Source: CAZKCI01 sp964584165
GTDB lineage: Bacteria > Auribacterota > Erginobacteria > Erginobacterales > CAZKCI01
NCBI GenBank assembly: GCA_964584165.1
Contig: CAZOYW010000009.1
Coordinates: 27,854 to 91,853, forward strand
Direction of reading: 5' to 3'
Length of the DNA stretch: 64,000 bases
A program made the translations under genes and the position numbers. Positions 35,569 to 44,246 of the stretch are shown here, piece by piece. Numbering within the stretch: the stretch's first letter is position 1; each line of letters starts with the position of its first letter. Below the pieces are notes generated by a model. The model did no database searches. It worked only from the letters and a program-made list of their open reading frames with translations, and was not told the DNA's origin.

Positions 35569-36429
35569 TCAAATCACCAGGCCGGTCATCACGTCGCCGA
35601 AGGGCACGGCGACCTCCCTCTTCTTCCCTCCCCACTCGATCTCGGCGAAGACGCGGCCGATCTTCGGGTCCACGCTCTTCACCACCCCGTTCACGAAGGA
35701 GCCGACATAGGGGACCTGGACCCGGTCAGAGGCCTCCACGGCGGGGACGATCGGGACCGGCCGGCAGGCGCTCTTCGGGTAGACCGCCATCTTTCCGGCG
35801 AAACCGATGGTCAGCACCTGGTCGCCGGAGACGGCGATCACGGTCGCCTTGAGCCAGCGGGCGCCGGCGAGAACGGCTACGGTCGTCCCGGGCTGCCAGT
35901 CGGCGACAAGCTTGCCGAAGGTGTCCGGCTTGATCTGCTCCTCCATCTGGCCGATCGGGACGCCCTTCGAGTTCTTGGCCGGGTTGTCGTATTCCAGGTC
36001 GAGATAGCGCACGACCGGCGCGGACGGGTCGGAGGCGTCGGTGACGTAGGCCCGCTGCATCCCGCTCCCGGACTGCCACCAGGTGAGGAGGACCTCGCCC
36101 GCCTTCGCCTTCTGGCCGGGGGCGAGGGGGACGATCATGTAGTTGGGGATGTTCTGGATCCCGTCGAAGAGGAAGGCCACGTCGGAACGGGATTCGCCGG
36201 GCGCGTTCATCTTGGCGTCATAGAAGATGAAGGTCACCTGGTCGGGGCCCTTCTCGGTGGCGTCCTTCTGCCAGTTCACCGACGGCGTCAGGACGTGCTC
36301 GCCCGGGGCGGACGCGAGCGCGGTCTTGGGGAAGGATGGAAAGGGGTCGATCGGCTTCTCGGCCGGCGCGGGCGTCGTCGCGGACGCGCAAGAGACGGCC
36401 AGCATGATACCGAACAGCGCCGTGCTCAT
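35569..36429 (-). CDS. Lipoprotein of unknown function
   Basis: The start is the ATG at 36429 (MSTALFGIMLAVSCAS), preceded by GGAGGTGACC. The 286 residues carry a lipoprotein signal peptide with lipobox LAVSC. The mature part has a region with VTFIFYDAKMNAPGESRSDV and AGEVLLTWWQSGSGMQRAYV, then two small-barrel-like repeats (GTTVAVLAGARWLKATVIAV; GSFVNGVVKSVDPKIGRVFA) that resemble Tudor/SH3-type modules. I recognise no catalytic motif and assign no function. It follows pyrG by 12 bp on the same strand, but the functional link is unclear. Confidence 0.75.
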   Translation of the reverse strand: MSTALFGIMLAVSCASATTPAPAEKPIDPFPSFPKTALASAPGEHVLTPSVNWQKDATEKGPDQVTFIFYDAKMNAPGESRSDVAFLFDGIQNIPNYMIVPLAPGQKAKAGEVLLTWWQSGSGMQRAYVTDASDPSAPVVRYLDLEYDNPAKNSKGVPIGQMEEQIKPDTFGKLVADWQPGTTVAVLAGARWLKATVIAVSGDQVLTIGFAGKMAVYPKSACRPVPIVPAVEASDRVQVPYVGSFVNGVVKSVDPKIGRVFAEIEWGGKKREVAVPFGDVMTGLVI

Positions 36430-36441
36430 GGTCACCTCCGG

Positions 36442-38211
36442 TTAGGGGTAGGGAGTGATTATTGTAGACCGCCGGCAGCCGGCGCGCATCTTTTTTGCGG
36501 TGCGACTGCTCGGCGCGCGGACATAAATGTCCGCGCCTACGGCGGATGGCGATGCCAGCGTCGGGCGTCCGTAGCCGCGGACCTTTGAGGTCCGCGGGCC
36601 GGGCCGGCGACGGAGGCGGGCGGCTCGGAGAAAGGCCCGGAAGAGGGGATGGGCGGCGACCGGCCGGGAGGTGAACTCGGGGTGGTACTGGACGGCCACG
36701 AACCAGGGATGGGAGGGGATCTCCACGATCTCCACGAGCCCGGTCTCGGGGTTGACGCCGGTCACCGCCATGCCCCGGCTGGCGAGGAGGGGGAGGTAGC
36801 GCGGGTTGACCTCGTAGCGGTGGCGGTGGCGCTCGCGGATGAGCTTCGCCCCGTAGGCCTTCGCGGCGCGCGAGCCTCTGGAGAGACGGCAGGCGTAGCC
36901 GCCCAGCCGCATCGTCCCGCCCATCTGCTTGACCCGCTTCTGTTCCTCCATCAGGTCGATCACGGGATGGGGGGTCGCGGGGCTGAACTCGGTGCTGTGG
37001 GCGCCCTTGAGGCCGGCTTCGGAGCGAGCGAACTCGATCACGGCCGACTGCATCCCCAGGCAGATCCCGAAAAACGGCACCCCCCTCCGGCGAGCCCAGG
37101 AGGCGGCGGCGATCTTCCCCTCCACGCCGCGGTCGCCGAAGCCGCCGGGAACGAGTATCCCGTCGACCCTCCCGAGCTCCGCGGCAAGGTCTTTCCTCTC
37201 CACGTCCACCGCCCGGATCTCGAGATCGACCCGCTCGGCGACGGCGGCGTGGGCGAGGGCAGCCCGGATCGACTTGTAGGCGTCTTTGAGCTCGGTGTAC
37301 TTCCCCGCCACGGCGACGCGAACGCGCAGGCGGGCGGGGGCGGAGGAGGAGGCGACCATCCGCTTCCAGTCGTCGAGGCGGGCCGGCCGCACGGGGAGGC
37401 GGAGGAGCCTTAAGATCAGGAGGTCGAGCCCCTCCCTCTGGAGGAGGAGGGGGACCGAGTAGATCGACGGACCAACGTCTTTCTCCGGGATGACCGCCTT
37501 TTCGGGCACGTCGCAGAAGAGGGCGATCTTGGCCTTCATCCCGGCCGGGAGATCGCGCTCGGTCCGGCAGATCAGGACGTGGGGACGGATCCCGATCTCG
37601 CGGAGCTTGGCCACGCTGTGCTGGGTGGGCTTGGTCTTGAGCTCCTCGGCCGCCCGGATGTAGGGGACGAGCGTGAGGTGGACGTGGCAGATCCGCCCCT
37701 CTCCGACCTCGTAGCCGAGCTGGCGGACCGCCTCCAGGAAGGGGAGGGACTCGATGTCACCCACCGTCCCCCCGACCTCGACGATCACCACCTCGGCGGA
37801 CCGGGCGAGCTTGACGATCCGGGACTTGATCTCGTCGGTGACGTGGGGGACAACCTGGACGGTCTTGCCGAGATACCCCCCCTCCCGCTCGCGGGCGAGG
37901 ACGGCGGCGTAGATCTGGCCGGCGGTGACGTTGTTGTCCCGCCCCATCGCTTGGCCGAGGAAGCGCTCGTAGTGGCCGAGATCGAGGTCGGTCTCGGCCC
38001 CGTCGTCGGTGACGAAGACCTCTCCGTGCTGGTAGGGGGACATCGTCCCGGGATCGACGTTGAGGTAGGGGTCGAACTTGAGCATGGCGACCCGCACCCC
38101 CCGCCGGGAGAGGAGGCAGCCGATCGAGGCGGCGGTGATCCCCTTCCCGAGTGAGGAGACCACGCCACCGGTGATGACGATGAAGCGGGGGGCATTTCTA
38201 GTAGCTATCAT
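36442..38211 (-). CDS. pyrG: CTP synthase, with repeat-derived C-terminal tail
   Basis: CTP synthase aminates UTP to CTP with glutamine and ATP. The start is the ATG at 38211 (MIATRNAPRFIVITGGVVSS), overlapping the thyX stop as ATGA. The amidoligase domain (1-270) has GVVSSLGKGITAASIG and VPHVTDEIKSRI; the glutaminase domain has the nucleophile in FFGICLGMQSAVIEFA and the His-Glu pair in VAVQYHPEFTSRP. The core ends near residue 540. The frame then runs on for about 50 residues (VRGYGRPTLASPSAVGADIY, then VRAPSSRTAKKMRA) that are translated palindromic repeats of the GTAGCCGCGG and GTAGGCGCGG families. The product is therefore 589 residues, longer than the usual 535-550. Confidence 0.95.
   Translation of the reverse strand: MIATRNAPRFIVITGGVVSSLGKGITAASIGCLLSRRGVRVAMLKFDPYLNVDPGTMSPYQHGEVFVTDDGAETDLDLGHYERFLGQAMGRDNNVTAGQIYAAVLAREREGGYLGKTVQVVPHVTDEIKSRIVKLARSAEVVIVEVGGTVGDIESLPFLEAVRQLGYEVGEGRICHVHLTLVPYIRAAEELKTKPTQHSVAKLREIGIRPHVLICRTERDLPAGMKAKIALFCDVPEKAVIPEKDVGPSIYSVPLLLQREGLDLLILRLLRLPVRPARLDDWKRMVASSSAPARLRVRVAVAGKYTELKDAYKSIRAALAHAAVAERVDLEIRAVDVERKDLAAELGRVDGILVPGGFGDRGVEGKIAAASWARRRGVPFFGICLGMQSAVIEFARSEAGLKGAHSTEFSPATPHPVIDLMEEQKRVKQMGGTMRLGGYACRLSRGSRAAKAYGAKLIRERHRHRYEVNPRYLPLLASRGMAVTGVNPETGLVEIVEIPSHPWFVAVQYHPEFTSRPVAAHPLFRAFLRAARLRRRPGPRTSKVRGYGRPTLASPSAVGADIYVRAPSSRTAKKMRAGCRRSTIITPYP
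36500..36605. repeat. Two palindromic repeats inside the 3' end of pyrG
   Basis: GCGCGGACATAAATGTCCGCGC (around 36515-36538) and GTAGCCGCGGACCTTTGAGG with its inverse half (36571-36602) lie within the pyrG reading frame. Confidence 0.85.
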
Positions 38212-38888
38212 ACGCCAGGACTCCCTCGTGCCTTCGTGTCTTGGTAGCCATCCGAGGCATGAGCGTCGGAGGGGACTTTGCGCACGCACTCCTTCTCCTC
38301 GTCGATCTCGAGGTCGCCGAAGACGAGGGGGGCGAGCTTCCGCATGATCCGCAGGATCTCGACGAAGACCCGGCGGATCTCCCACTGGGCTTTCGGGTGA
38401 CCACGCATCGAGATCATGTGCCGGAGCTGGCGGAAATTGGCGGAGAAGACGATCTCGCTGGTGACCGCGTTGGGGAGGACGAAGCGGGCATCCTCCCCGG
38501 GGATCCCCAGCTTCTTGAACGAGCGGTAGGCTTCGCGAACGGAGGCGATGACGCTCTCGAAGAGGGTATAGGCCTCCGGATGCGCCCGGATGGAGTCCGG
38601 CACGACCACCTGGAAGTCCTTCTCGTCCACGTAGCGCTGGGACTGCTGGGAGAAGGCGCAGAGGCGGTGGCGGACGAGCTGGTGGGTGAAAGCGCGGGTG
38701 CAGCCGCGGATCCGGAAGGTGGCCGAGGCGTGCTCGAGAACGGAGTGGTGGCCGAGGCGCACCAGGTTCCGGATCAGGCGGCCGTCGGACTCGGGGCGGG
38801 AATTCCCGAAGGAGAGGTAGCAGGTCCGGGCGGCGTCGGCGATGACCCGGTCCGGGGAAGGGGTGACGGCGATGAGCTTGATGTCCAT
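38208..38888 (-). CDS. thyX: Flavin-dependent thymidylate synthase ThyX
   Basis: ThyX makes dTMP from dUMP with methylenetetrahydrofolate, FAD and NADPH. The start ATG at 38888 gives MDIKLIAVTPSPDRVI and 226 residues, the normal size. The ThyX motif reads RHRLCAFSQQSQRY (RHRxxSxxxxSxRY with Ala at the first Ser), preceded by HHSVLEHASATFRIRGCTRA. The substrate region NFRQLRHMISMRGHPKAQWE is intact. The stop overlaps the pyrG start by four bases, so both pyrimidine enzymes are coupled. The last ~15 residues (DGYQDTKARGSPGV) come from a repeat of the type acacgaaggcacgaggg. Confidence 0.95.
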   Translation of the reverse strand: MDIKLIAVTPSPDRVIADAARTCYLSFGNSRPESDGRLIRNLVRLGHHSVLEHASATFRIRGCTRAFTHQLVRHRLCAFSQQSQRYVDEKDFQVVVPDSIRAHPEAYTLFESVIASVREAYRSFKKLGIPGEDARFVLPNAVTSEIVFSANFRQLRHMISMRGHPKAQWEIRRVFVEILRIMRKLAPLVFGDLEIDEEKECVRKVPSDAHASDGYQDTKARGSPGV

Positions 38889-39034
38889 GGGCACTCCGGC
38901 GAAGGTACGCCCTTGATCGCGAATAGCCGCCCTGAGGGCCAGGCATGAGGTATGGGGTAGGAGGCATGGGGCATGGAGTTTGAGACGCCCCGCCTCACGC
39001 CGCACACCTCATCCCTCAGGCCGCTTCGTCTTTT

Positions 39035-41443
39035 TCAACCGATCGCGTAGTTCCCCGCCTGGCGGTCGTTGAGCTCCCCCTGCTTGGAGCGGTTCCAGTT
39101 GTCGATCCGGCTGAAGTAGCCGACCACGCGGCTTAAGCCGAAGACCCGGGGCGAACCGCAGGAGGGACAGGACGGCTTCAGGCCCCGGGCGGTGACGGAG
39201 CAGTCCCGGCAGATGGTGAACTCGGGCGAGATGGTGAGCTGGGCGGCCTTGGTCTTCTCCCAGGTCTTGGTCACCAGGTCGAGGATCGCCCCCGCCTCCG
39301 GCTTCTTCTCGCCGACGAAGGCATGGATGATCGCGCCCGACTCGATCAGGGTGTGGAAGCGGGCCTGCTTGTCGATCCGCTCGGAGAGGGAGACGGGCGC
39401 CGCCGCCGCAAAGTGGATGGAGTTGGTGTAGTAGTACTGGTCCTTCTCCCGGTTGCCCTTGACCACCGCGGCCGACTCCGGGTACTCGCGGAGGTCGACC
39501 TTGGCGAAACGCCGGGCCGCCGACTCGGCCGGGGACTCCTCCAGGGTGACCGTGAGGCCAGTCGCGGCGGCCAGACCCCGCGCCTTCAGATACATGTGGG
39601 AGACGATCCGCAAGCCCAGGCGGTAGACCTCCTCGTCCTCGTGGAGTTCGTGGCCGGTCAGATACTGGACCGCCTCGTTCAAGCCGATCAGGCCGATGAT
39701 GTAGGTGGCGGCGGCGAGGTCGACGTAGGGCCTCCCGTCCGCGGCGGGCTTCCCGATCTCCCAGAGGGGGAGGCCGGGCTTGGCCATGAGCTTCGCGATA
39801 AACTCCTTCTTCTGGAGGTGGGCCTTCATGCAGACGTCCATCGTCTCCTCGATATCGGCGATGAAGGCGTCCCAGACCTTCCCCGGATCATCGCCGGCCG
39901 CGCGCAGCGCCCGGTAGGCCGCCTGGGGGAGGTTGACGGTGACGTTCTGGAAGCCGCAGAAGCGCAAGGACTCGGGGTGGCTGATCATCCAGGGATCGGT
40001 CACCCTGGTCCGCAGCCGGCAGCAGGCCGAGAGGGTGATTTCGTCCCGGTCGAAGATGAAGTAGGGGGTGCCGTTCTCCGAGGCGATCGCGCAGGCGAAA
40101 CGGAGAAGCTCGTACTGCTCGGGGTCGGCGAAGGTCTCGGCATTGATGTGGAAGTCCATCTTGGGGAAGGCGAAGATGTGGCCGAAGGCGTCCCCCTTCC
40201 TCCAGACCTCCATCATCGCCCGGGCGAAGGCGATCGCCTCCTTCTTGTACTCGCCGTAAGTCTTCCCGGTGTACTCCCCGTCCGGCCCGAGGGCGGGAAC
40301 GTTCTTCAGGTGGGCGGGGATGCCGGTGTGGATATTGGCGTCGAGAAAGAGGGCCTGCCCGCCGCGGGAGAAGGCGGACTGGGAGAGGGAGAAGATCAGC
40401 TGCTGGGCCTCCTGGTGGATCTCCTGGTCGCTCAAACCCACGAGGAAGGGGGCGTAGAAGACGTTGATGAAACCGATCCCCAGGGCCCCGGCGTAGTAGG
40501 CCTGCATCGCGGCGAGGAAGGTGTTGAGCTGGCCGGTGAGGGAACGGGCGTGGCGGGCCGGGGCGGAGACGATGTCGAGGTTGTCGAGCTTGAGGCCGTA
40601 CTTCTTCAGGTACTCGAGCGAGTGGGAGGAGCAGTAGACCCGGATCGGGTAGCCGAGGTCGTGGAGGTGGATCCGCCCGGAGAAGTGGGCCTGGGCGACA
40701 GAGGGAGAGAAGACGTGGCGGAGGGCGTACTGCTTCAAGGTGATCTCGGCGATGCCCAGATTGACCGCCTCGGGGTTATGGGAGGCGATGTTGCTGTTCT
40801 CTTGGGACTTGGCGAAGATCAGCTGTTCGAGCTCGCGGACCGGGATGCCCATGGTCGCCTGGCCGGAGATGCGGGCGCCCTGGCCGGACTGGAGGAGCTC
40901 GTTGTCGACGAGCTCCCGGATGAAGTTGGTGGTCACGCGCTTGAGGTTCGACTTGAGCAGGCGCTTCTCGACGGCGTGGGCGATCTTCTCGGCCAATCGC
41001 TTGGCCAGCCCGGCCTCGGAGCGCAGCGCCGCCACGATCTTCCGGCGGTCCCAGGCGAGCAGCTCGGAGGCGGACTCCGCCACCACCAGGAGCGAGAGGT
41101 CGGTCGTGTCCGCCTTGCCCTTCTTCGGCTTGACCACGCGGATCAGCTTCTCGGCCTCGATCTTGCGCTTGCGGAGAAAGGCGTAGGCGCCGGCCACCGT
41201 CTGCTCGCCGGAGTCGTCCGCCACCTTCTCCACCGCCCGGGCGATGCTGTCGGTGAGCAGGGTCTCCCCCGGAAGGTAGTTCTCGCGCAGATACTGCTCC
41301 ACCCGGTCGGCGAGATCGCGGGCCTTTTTCCGGTCCACCCGGCCGGAGGCCGCGCCCGCCTCGTAGATGGAGGCCGTCACCTTGGACTTGCGGAAGGGGG
41401 CGAACCTCCCGTCCCTCTTTTTGACCGTTGTTATGTAGCCCAT
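39035..41443 (-). CDS. nrdD: Anaerobic ribonucleoside-triphosphate reductase, class III
   Basis: An 802-residue glycyl-radical enzyme that reduces NTPs to dNTPs under anoxia. The start ATG at 41443 (MGYITTVKKRDGRFAPF) is preceded by GGGAGAG. Residues 1-95 form an ATP-cone regulatory domain (KVTASIYEAGAASGRVDRKK). The catalytic barrel includes SHNPEAVNLGIAEITLKQYA and the central FCGFQNVTVNLPQAAYRA. The C-terminus has the zinc-binding ECRDCSVTARG-like pair (CRDC, CPSC) and the radical site RVVGYFSRIDNWN. The activase NrdG is encoded immediately upstream, overlapping by 13 bases. A thioredoxin-like protein upstream may be the electron donor. No aerobic reductase is seen in the window. Confidence 0.96.
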   Translation of the reverse strand: MGYITTVKKRDGRFAPFRKSKVTASIYEAGAASGRVDRKKARDLADRVEQYLRENYLPGETLLTDSIARAVEKVADDSGEQTVAGAYAFLRKRKIEAEKLIRVVKPKKGKADTTDLSLLVVAESASELLAWDRRKIVAALRSEAGLAKRLAEKIAHAVEKRLLKSNLKRVTTNFIRELVDNELLQSGQGARISGQATMGIPVRELEQLIFAKSQENSNIASHNPEAVNLGIAEITLKQYALRHVFSPSVAQAHFSGRIHLHDLGYPIRVYCSSHSLEYLKKYGLKLDNLDIVSAPARHARSLTGQLNTFLAAMQAYYAGALGIGFINVFYAPFLVGLSDQEIHQEAQQLIFSLSQSAFSRGGQALFLDANIHTGIPAHLKNVPALGPDGEYTGKTYGEYKKEAIAFARAMMEVWRKGDAFGHIFAFPKMDFHINAETFADPEQYELLRFACAIASENGTPYFIFDRDEITLSACCRLRTRVTDPWMISHPESLRFCGFQNVTVNLPQAAYRALRAAGDDPGKVWDAFIADIEETMDVCMKAHLQKKEFIAKLMAKPGLPLWEIGKPAADGRPYVDLAAATYIIGLIGLNEAVQYLTGHELHEDEEVYRLGLRIVSHMYLKARGLAAATGLTVTLEESPAESAARRFAKVDLREYPESAAVVKGNREKDQYYYTNSIHFAAAAPVSLSERIDKQARFHTLIESGAIIHAFVGEKKPEAGAILDLVTKTWEKTKAAQLTISPEFTICRDCSVTARGLKPSCPSCGSPRVFGLSRVVGYFSRIDNWNRSKQGELNDRQAGNYAIG

Positions 41444-42156
41444 GTCTTCTCTCCCGAGCCGTTGCCGCCGCGGATCAGGCATTGCCCGACCTCTCCGGCG
41501 GCCAAAGCTCTCATCGTTTGGAGCTCCTCGTCTCGAAACGGCTTCAAGCCGTCGTAGGTCTTGTCCAGGCACCGGCCGGGGCGGAACTGCTGGATCACCC
41601 AGAGCGCCTTATGCCCGAGCCAGCGGGCGAGCGAAGGGACCTCCGAAGAGTCGAGGAGCCCCGGGACGGCCGTCGTCCGGAATTCCACGGGGAGTCCCGA
41701 CCGCCGGAGCAAATCCCGCGAGCAGCGCGCGGCCCCGAGGGCCGGGACGCCGCCGCAGGCGCAGGAATACCTCGCCTCCTCCGGCGCGGCCTTGACGTCC
41801 ATGGCCACGGAGTCCACCAGCCCGGCGGAGAGGAGGCGCTCCAGGACCTCGGGGCGCGAGCCGTTGGTGTCGAGCTTGACCGGGAAGCCCATCGCCTTCA
41901 CGCTCCCGATCCACTCCTCGATCCCTTCCTGGAGCGTCGGCTCACCCCCGCTCACCACCACCCCCCCCACCCATCCTTGCTGGGCCTCGAGGCGGCGGGC
42001 GACCTCGGCAGGCTCTAGCCCTTCTTCCCGCTCTTCGACCAGAGAGGGGTTGTGGCAGAAGGGACAGCGGAAGTTGCAGGAGGGCGTGAAGACCACGAAG
42101 GACATCCGCCCCGGCCAGTCGGAGAGCGAGTTCTCGATGAGGCCCGCTATGCGCAT
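41431..42156 (-). CDS. nrdG: Anaerobic ribonucleotide reductase activating protein (radical SAM)
   Basis: The 241-residue protein generates the glycyl radical on NrdD. Its radical-SAM cluster motif is PSCNFRCPFCHNPSL (CxxxCxxC), followed by VVSGGEPTLQEG (SAM-binding GGE motif) and FPVKLDTNGSRPEVL. Length and the N-terminal GLIENSLSDWPGRMSFVVFT match the NrdG2 (TIGR02495) type rather than the short ~155-residue E. coli form. It starts at the ATG at 42156 and overlaps nrdD by 13 bases. Confidence 0.95.
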   Translation of the reverse strand: MRIAGLIENSLSDWPGRMSFVVFTPSCNFRCPFCHNPSLVEEREEGLEPAEVARRLEAQQGWVGGVVVSGGEPTLQEGIEEWIGSVKAMGFPVKLDTNGSRPEVLERLLSAGLVDSVAMDVKAAPEEARYSCACGGVPALGAARCSRDLLRRSGLPVEFRTTAVPGLLDSSEVPSLARWLGHKALWVIQQFRPGRCLDKTYDGLKPFRDEELQTMRALAAGEVGQCLIRGGNGSGEKTWAT

Positions 42157-42189
42157 GGATCTTTCCCGCTCACTAGAACCGTGGATTGG

Positions 42190-42320
42190 ACTTGGCCTGG
42201 CTAACTGATAACCGCGAATAACGCGAATAAAGCGCGAATGAATCGTTTACTCATCACTGATGATCGCGCTGGCTCAAGCCGGGCTTGTGGGAGCGCCGTC
42301 GTCGGCGCGATCCTTCAGCC
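42190..42320. repeat. CGCGAATAA-type and GTGGGAGCGCCGTC palindromic repeats
   Basis: Three units of an ACCGCGAATAACGCGAATAA type run lie at 42206-42240, and GTGGGAGCGCCGTCGTCGGC at 42289-42310 is a partial palindrome. Relatives occur at 43016-43048 and 59880-59905. Confidence 0.75.
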
Positions 42321-42331
42321 TGCCTCGATCG

Positions 42332-42712
42332 TTACACTCCCAACGCCGCGCGGAGGTCGGCGGCGGACGGGGCTTTGGACTCCCAGCGCGCCGTTTCCCG
42401 GCCGCGGTCGAGGACGATGAGGGTGGGGACGGAGAGGGCGTTGCGCAGGGACCCCTCCACCAAGCCCTCGGCGGTGTCCAGGTCGTGGTAAACGACCGCG
42501 ATCTCCTCCCGCCCTGCCGCGGCCGCGGCCAGGGCCGCCTTGGTCTGAGCGCAGACGGCGCAGGCGGCCCGGGTGAAGACAAGGACGCTTTTGGACGCCA
42601 CCGGCGCCGGCGGCGCGGCGTTTTTCCGGTTGCCCCCGGCCAGAACGGCGCGAAGTTTTGCCGCGTCGATCCGGCAGGCGCCGGAACGGCATTCGGTCGC
42701 TCCCTTGCTCAT
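42332..42712 (-). CDS. Thioredoxin/glutaredoxin-like protein next to nrdDG
   Basis: A 126-residue cytoplasmic protein. After an N-terminal extension with TECRSGACRIDAAK, a thioredoxin-like domain starts near residue 40 (KSVLVFTRAACAVCAQTKAA) with a CAVC redox pair, then DLDTAEGLVEGS and the cis-Pro loop LSVPTLIVLDRG. Start ATG at 42712 with AAGGAG upstream. It lies upstream of nrdG and nrdD on the same strand, 175 bp away across repeats. A role as the thiol donor to NrdD is an inference; some class III reductases use thioredoxin or NrdH-like proteins instead of formate. Confidence 0.82.
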   Translation of the reverse strand: MSKGATECRSGACRIDAAKLRAVLAGGNRKNAAPPAPVASKSVLVFTRAACAVCAQTKAALAAAAAGREEIAVVYHDLDTAEGLVEGSLRNALSVPTLIVLDRGRETARWESKAPSAADLRAALGV

Positions 42713-42949
42713 ACAGACGATCTCCTTCCGGTAAGATAAATCCCCGAGAAACAGCCGGAGTCATCCGGCCTTCCCGAGGAGCTGGTTCCAGGGCTTACAT
42801 CAAAGAAGTCCTGCCCTCACGGAGCGGGGAGCTCCTGGGACAGGACCGGAAAAACCGCGATAAAATACAGGCAAATTGCCTGTTTGTTAGCGTTCTTTTA
42901 CCTTGACCGGATAATGCCACTCCGCCTTGGCCGGGTCAACATAAATTTC

Positions 42950-42987
42950 AAAAAAAATTGCGGCCCCGGGGCTGATGCCCGGGGCCG
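42950..42987 (-). terminator. Intrinsic terminator after the HD hydrolase gene
   Basis: Read on the minus strand, CGGCCCCGGGCATCAGCCCC is the left part of a perfect 10-bp stem (42961-42987) and is followed, three bases on, by eight T residues. The surrounding gap 42713-43055 also holds a CAGGCAAATTGCCTG palindrome and CGCGAATCC repeats, and no gene. Confidence 0.8.
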
Positions 42988-43055
42988 CCGAGATCACCTC
43001 CGGCCGGCCTGTCGTTTAAACCGCGAATCTGCGCGAATCCGCGCGAATGACCCGG

Positions 43056-44045
43056 CTAGCGCTTGAAGACGACCTGGAAGAACTTCCCCTTCTTCCGCTC
43101 TTCGAACTGCCGCTTCATCGGCTCGAGCTTCTCCCGGAACTCCCGGTCCACGGAGGAGAGGGGCTTGGTCTCTCCGCCGATCCTGACCCGGGGGTCGAAA
43201 TAGCGAACCTTGAGCTTGATGTGATTGAAATGGTGCTGTCCCTCGGGGACCTCCTTCACCGTGAAAGGGGTGGTGAAGAGCTGGAAATGCGTGGCCGGGA
43301 GGCGGTCCCGGTGGGCCGCGATGATTTTGAAGACGGTCGCGTCGTCGGTGAAGAGGTCTCGGTCGGAGAGCCATTTCTCCTTCACCCCCGCGCGGATGAT
43401 CTCGGTCAAAGCCTGGTACACGCAGGCGACGGAGGGCTCGTAGATGCAGAGCCACATCGCTTCCAACCCCGTGAGCGCGTAGTCGCGGGCCACGGCGGGA
43501 TCGGTGAAAACGATCTCCCTCCCCTCCCAGGCGATCGCACCGAGCACCCTTCGTCCCAGCTCGGGGCGGGTGTTGGTCGCCCCGACGAAGTCCCGGACGC
43601 CGTAGTCGATCCGGTCCGCCCCCACGTCGGGAAGCGAGCGCTTGATCTCGGGGTATTCGTCCGGATCGCCCATGGTGATCCCGTGCTCCTTCAGAATCCG
43701 ACCGATCTCGTCCATCCCCTCGATCAGGGCCACCTTCTCCTCGTGGTAGTCCTCGCCGGCGGAAGCGAGGGCCATGTCCACCATGTGGGAAAAGGCAGTG
43801 TGGCCGAGGTCGTGGAGGAGGCCGGCGACCTGAACCTCGCTGGAAGCCCGGAGCGTAGCGAGGACCTTCCAGACGCCGAGCGAATGCTCATAGCGGGAGA
43901 CCTGGTACCTCCCCGGGAAAACCAGGTCGACCCCGCCGTATTGGTTGATCCTCTTCAGCCTCTGGAAAGGGCGGGAAGCGACGAGGTCGCGGATAAGCGG
44001 GGAAGAGATTTCGAACTCTCCGTAGATGCGGTCGTGGATTGTCAT
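43056..44045 (-). CDS. HD-superfamily phosphohydrolase (COG1078, dGTPase-like)
   Basis: The 329-residue protein starts at an ATG at 44045 (MTIHDRIYGEFEISSPLIRD). It shows the HD metal motif: RYEHSLGVWKVLATL (His), VAGLLHDLGHTAFSHMVD (HD) and PDVGADRIDYGVRDF (Asp), and the family start PLIRDLVASRPFQRLKRI with the Gln/Arg sugar-sensing region. Relatives include dNTP triphosphohydrolases of the SAMHD1 type, so a role in dNTP pool control is plausible, given nrdD, thyX and pyrG downstream. Substrate is not provable from sequence. Confidence 0.88.
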   Translation of the reverse strand: MTIHDRIYGEFEISSPLIRDLVASRPFQRLKRINQYGGVDLVFPGRYQVSRYEHSLGVWKVLATLRASSEVQVAGLLHDLGHTAFSHMVDMALASAGEDYHEEKVALIEGMDEIGRILKEHGITMGDPDEYPEIKRSLPDVGADRIDYGVRDFVGATNTRPELGRRVLGAIAWEGREIVFTDPAVARDYALTGLEAMWLCIYEPSVACVYQALTEIIRAGVKEKWLSDRDLFTDDATVFKIIAAHRDRLPATHFQLFTTPFTVKEVPEGQHHFNHIKLKVRYFDPRVRIGGETKPLSSVDREFREKLEPMKRQFEERKKGKFFQVVFKR

Positions 44046-44084
44046 GGCAGCGCTCCGGATCAGGCGATTCTTGTTTGGCGGCGG

Positions 44085-44246
44085 ACGGGGCGGCCTATCC
44101 CGCGGGCCTGAAGGCCCGCGGCTACGAACCCGCCCGGCAGACGGCATCGGTCCGTAGGCGCGGGGATTCATCCCCGCGCGGCATGGGCCCGTCCTTGGGG
44201 CGGGCGGGGACGCCACTCCCGCTCTGGCGGCGGACGGGGCGGCCTA
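44085..44246. repeat. GTAGCCGCGGGCC and GTAGGCGCGGGGA palindromes with a duplicated flank
   Basis: CGCGGGCCtgaaGGCCCGCG (about 44101-44120) and GCGCGGGGATTCATCCCCGC (about 44159-44180) are hairpins. The phrase tggcggcggacggggcggcc occurs twice (44079 and 44225), the second copy ending in the stop region of the amidohydrolase gene. Confidence 0.82.

Noticed and set aside
38212..38967. Extended N-terminus for CTP synthase
   Set aside because: That stretch is thyX read in another frame; the family start MIATRNAPRFIVITGG lies at 38211.
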